Below, one piece after another: positions 34,179 to 36,307 of a stretch of 36,307 bases of DNA (its first letter is position 1; each line of letters starts with the position of its first letter). A program made the translations under genes and the position numbers. The stretch spans positions 1 through 36,307 of the forward strand of contig JACQZL010000266.1 in assembly GCA_016213865.1 (NCBI GenBank), read 5' to 3'. Below the pieces are notes generated by a model. That model worked only from the letters and a program-made list of their open reading frames with translations, was not told the DNA's origin and searched no databases. Source of the stretch: Candidatus Rifleibacteriota bacterium (GTDB taxonomy: Bacteria > UBP17 > UBA6191 > JACPRK01).

Positions 34179-34252
34179 AAGGTAGAAGCGGCATCTTGCC
34201 GCTTCCTCGGGGCCCGGACGCTCCGGAAGCGGCTGGAAGCCGCTTCTACCTT
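34179..34252. repeat. Fold-back repeat, GGTAGAAGCGGC type
   Basis: Two 28-nt arms (34179-34206 and 34225-34252) are inverted copies with four differences. Each arm is itself a small palindrome (GAAGCGGC...GCCGCTTC), so a cruciform of nested hairpins is possible. It lies in the 325-nt gap after alr; nothing else is recognised in that gap. Confidence 0.85.
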
Positions 34253-34433
34253 CCAGTCTGCCCACAATTGCGAGATCCATGGCAGGTGCGGGGAATCATG
34301 ACGATTTAGTGCCATTGGGCACGGCCGCCGCGCGCGAGCCCGGCCCACGGTCACGAGTTCCGGTGCAGGGCAGGCCTGCGCTGTGCCACAATGAGGAACG
34401 GGCGACCGATTCCCCGGAAGTGACGGGTTCCAA

Positions 34434-34832
34434 ATGAGCACTGCTTCGCTGGTCCGGCCGGTACCGATCACCGTTCTCGCGTGGGCCTACGGTGCCGCGG
34501 GAGTTGCGTGCCTCGTGGGCGGCATCGCCGGAAGCTACTCTCAACCGCACTACCGCCTGGGAGAACTACTGCTCGGGCCGGCGGCGATGAGGCTCTTCCT
34601 GCTGTCTTTCGGGGCGGGCCTCCTGTTCGTGGCCTGGGGCTTCCACGGCTTGAAGGCCATCGCCTGGTCGCTCTTCATTTATGCCGTTTCGGTCGGACTG
34701 GCGCTGGAGGGTCTCTGGCTGGTCCTGGGCATTGGAGGTGGGACCGGCAGCCTCCGCTACCTGCCGCACCTCGCGGTGGATGTCGCGCTGCTGGCCTACG
34801 TGTACAAGCAGCGCGGCTACTTCATCCACTGA
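34434..34832 (+). CDS. Small four-helix membrane protein of unknown function
   Basis: 132 residues with hydrophobic helices at about 12-33 ('ITVLAWAYGAAGVACLVGGI'), 48-70 ('AMRLFLLSFGAGLLFVAWGF'), 75-97 ('IAWSLFIYAVSVGLALEGLW') and 108-125 ('LAVDVALLAYVYKQRGYF'). No family recognised and no charged catalytic residues inside the helices. Start ATG 34434; the Shine-Dalgarno is poor. Its stop abuts the terminator of the opposite-strand gene. Confidence 0.65.
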   Translation: MSTASLVRPVPITVLAWAYGAAGVACLVGGIAGSYSQPHYRLGELLLGPAAMRLFLLSFGAGLLFVAWGFHGLKAIAWSLFIYAVSVGLALEGLWLVLGIGGGTGSLRYLPHLAVDVALLAYVYKQRGYFIH

Positions 34833-34863
34833 AAAAAACAACCCGCCGCGCGAACGCGGCGGG
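34831..34863 (-). terminator. Rho-independent terminator of the 11-mer repeat protein gene
   Basis: A perfect 9-bp stem CCCGCCGCG/CGCGGCGGG with a 4-nt loop (34842-34863) is followed on the minus strand by TTGTTTTTTT. It is the cleanest terminator in the window and lies 67 nt after the gene at 34930. Confidence 0.9.
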
Positions 34864-34929
34864 TCGAGAGCTAACGGTAGCCTCAGCCGGCTTCGGCGGG
34901 TGACGCCCGCGCGAAGCGCCGGCCTCTAT

Positions 34930-35697
34930 CTACTTGGCGTAGGCGGTGTTGAAGGCCAAGCAGGCAGCCAGCGCGGCGCCGGCCAGGCGGCGGGTGCCGG
35001 GGCTAGCAGCAGCGTTGGTGGACAGGTTCTGGAAGTAGCTGACCGTGTCGGGGCCAGCGCCACCAGCCAGCAGAGCGCCCGAGAGGCGCTGCCGGATGTT
35101 GGCGGCCACGATCTTGTCGCGGGTCCAGGCGGCGCCGGCCTTGATGGCTCCCCAGGTCGCCTTGCTGACCCAGATGATGCCTTCGGCCGTCTCGTGGGCG
35201 ACGTACTCGATGCCCTTGATGATGACCTTGCCGGCCTTGATCGCCTGGCGGGCGACGAACGTGACGCCGTCCTCGAGCTTGATCAGGACGTAGGCGACAT
35301 CCTCGATGACCAGCTCGGCCAGGTCGACGACCGCGTCGAAGATGATCTCGCCGGCCTTGATCGCCTGGACGGCGACCCAGCGGACGCCCTGGGCAGTCTT
35401 GACGATGACGAACTTGGCGCCCTTGACCAGGTACTGGGCACCGATGACAGCGTCCTCAGCGATGTAGACGACACCCTGAACACCCTTGAGGATGATGAAA
35501 TTGACGCCTTCGATGGTGGTCTTGCCGACAAAGATGAAGACTTCGGCAATCTTCTTGGCGCCGGTGATGAAGGCCTGACCTTCCTGATTGGCGGCCTCAC
35601 CAATCTGATTGGAAGCCGAGTGATCGACGGCCAGGACGGGCATGGGCGTCCAGGCAAGAACAAGAGCCATGATGGCCAGCAGGACGAGGTTCTTCAT
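34930..35697 (-). CDS. Secreted protein of 11-residue amphipathic helix repeats
   Basis: 255 residues from ATG 35697, with AGGAGG just upstream. A clear signal peptide ('MKNLVLLAIMALVLAW...PVLA') is cut before 'VDHSA'. The mature part (~45-190) is a continuous run of 11-residue units with small and branched residues spaced as in amphipathic alpha-11/3 helices: 'EGVNFIILKGV', 'QGVVYIAEDAV', 'IGAQYLVKGAK', 'WVAVQAIKAGE', 'QAIKAGKVIIK', 'GIEYVAHETAE'. Such 11-mers are known from apolipoproteins, synucleins and LEA proteins, which coat lipid or stay disordered until bound. The Ala/Gly-rich C-terminus ('GGAGPD', 'LAGAALAACLAFNTAYA') is distinct. Strong promoter and strong terminator suggest high expression as a single gene. 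Family not recognised. Confidence 0.75.
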   Translation of the reverse strand: MKNLVLLAIMALVLAWTPMPVLAVDHSASNQIGEAANQEGQAFITGAKKIAEVFIFVGKTTIEGVNFIILKGVQGVVYIAEDAVIGAQYLVKGAKFVIVKTAQGVRWVAVQAIKAGEIIFDAVVDLAELVIEDVAYVLIKLEDGVTFVARQAIKAGKVIIKGIEYVAHETAEGIIWVSKATWGAIKAGAAWTRDKIVAANIRQRLSGALLAGGAGPDTVSYFQNLSTNAAASPGTRRLAGAALAACLAFNTAYAK

Positions 35698-35792
35698 GTG
35701 TTCCTCCTTTGGGAACTGATTGCGGTGGTGGACCACCGGGTCGGGTTCCGAGAATTTCGCCTTGGAAGCTGGTCTGGGATGACCAGCGACGA

Positions 35793-35821
35793 ATCATAGC
35801 AAATGAAGTGATGGCTGCCAA
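35793..35821 (-). promoter_or_regulatory. Sigma-70 promoter of the 11-mer repeat protein gene
   Basis: On the minus strand, TTGGCA (35816-35821) and TATGAT (35793-35798) are exactly 17 nt apart. The leader of about 90 nt contains a perfect 7-bp stem (GCTGGTC/GACCAGC, 35768-35787). Confidence 0.8.
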
Positions 35822-35855
35822 GCCCGTCTTTCCACTAAAAGACGACGGTAGGGAA

Positions 35856-36134
35856 TCACTCGTGGTGCGGGTGCCGGGTCACCTTGTCGATGGCGGTCCG
35901 GATCGCCGCGATGGCCGCCTGCCGCTTGCTGTCGACGGTTTCGGGGTTCTCCGGGAACTTGTAGAACTTGTCGGCCACGTACTCGGGCGGCAGGTGGTTG
36001 AGCGAGATCGCGGCGATGTCGACGAAGCAGTCCGCACAACGGCAGACGTGCGCGAATTCGTCGGTCTGCAGTAACTCCCGGATGAGCTTGAAGACCCGCT
36101 CTTCCTGGAGATTCTCCATGTTTGCCAGGGCCAT
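35856..36134 (-). CDS. ComFB-like protein
   Basis: 92 residues. The ComFB pattern is evident: N-terminal 'MENLQEERVFKLIRELL', then 'VCRCADCFVDIAAISLNHLP' with Cys-x-Cys-x2-Cys, then 'PEYVADKFYKF' and a C-terminal helix 'AIAAIRTAIDKVTRHP'. The family was named from the Bacillus competence operon and some members sense cyclic dinucleotides; the role here is unknown. ATG 36134 is used; ATG 36119 (MENL) is a possible alternative. An extended -10 promoter lies about 40 nt upstream. Confidence 0.85.
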   Translation of the reverse strand: MALANMENLQEERVFKLIRELLQTDEFAHVCRCADCFVDIAAISLNHLPPEYVADKFYKFPENPETVDSKRQAAIAAIRTAIDKVTRHPHHE

Positions 36135-36172
36135 GAGCGTCGCCGGCCGTCATGATCGGGCGGGCGGCGGCG

Positions 36173-36181
36173 AGTATACCA
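36173..36181 (-). promoter_or_regulatory. Extended -10 promoter of the ComFB-like gene
   Basis: TGGTATACT on the minus strand matches the extended -10 form (TGn plus TATACT). No good -35 is visible at the usual distance. Confidence 0.5.
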
Positions 36182-36267
36182 TGTTGCGGCGCGTCCCCAC
36201 ACCGTTCGGGAGTGGCGCAGGTGCGTGTCTAGCAGGTGGTCCCACGCCTGTTGGGAAGGCCCTGGCT

Positions 36268-36307
36268 TGACTTTTCGACACAGAGACACGGAGCCACAGA
36301 GCCACAG
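36268..36307. repeat. Edge of a CACAGAGACACGGAG-type dispersed repeat
   Basis: The last 40 nt read CACAGAGACACGGAG with GCCACAGAG units, a low-complexity sequence found as one arm of fold-back repeats in many bacterial genomes. The window ends inside it, so the second arm cannot be seen. Confidence 0.45.

Overview
The window is GC-rich (roughly two thirds G+C by eye) and bacterial. Housekeeping genes include a primary sigma factor, SecG, RNase Y, alanine racemase, IspG and three tRNAs. A porin-like fragment and several secreted PKD-type proteins suggest a two-membraned cell. RNase Y, a DUF1844 protein, a ComFB-like protein, futalosine-pathway remnants and large membrane-anchored GAF/cyclase proteins would fit a poorly cultured deep lineage such as an Acidobacteria, Planctomycetes or Riflebacteria-like group. 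I cannot fix the phylum from sequence alone.

Positions 1-14.9 kb are accessory and partly decayed. Two related PKD-repeat proteins (3-1889 on plus; 8019-5319 on minus, with an apparent frameshift) face each other across a 3.4 kb patch. That patch holds a Uma2-like nuclease, an AbiEii-like nucleotidyltransferase chimera, an mqnE relic with a deleted middle, and a nucleotidyltransferase with a small overlapping partner. Beyond it lie a 5'-truncated CocE-type hydrolase relic, a HEAT-repeat protein, a porin fragment, and the remains of an integrated element. The element remnant contains a primase-type zinc-finger gene, a replication gene with a deleted middle, a toxin-antitoxin-like pair, a truncated second toxin copy and a terminase-small-subunit-like HTH protein. 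It stops just short of tRNA-Phe.

Positions 14.9-36.3 kb are compact and mostly intact. A Val-Asp-Phe tRNA operon with a clear promoter diverges from an IspG that is split into two overlapping genes in swapped order: the [4Fe-4S] domain gene comes before the TIM-barrel gene. A four-gene membrane signalling cluster follows: a class III adenylate cyclase with GAF and zinc ribbon, a TPR protein with three repeated Cys/His modules, and two four-helix membrane coiled-coil/GAF proteins. Next come a receiver-psuK-psuG operon for pseudouridine breakdown, an XRE regulator, DUF1844 and rpoD, then secG, rny and alr. The window ends with a small membrane protein, a secreted protein built of 11-residue amphipathic repeats, and a ComFB-like protein.

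Many gaps between transcription units carry imperfect fold-back repeats of several unrelated families, an obvious feature of this genome. The most striking candidates for something undescribed are the split and order-swapped IspG, the triple Cys/His module protein inside the cyclase operon, and the 11-mer repeat protein.
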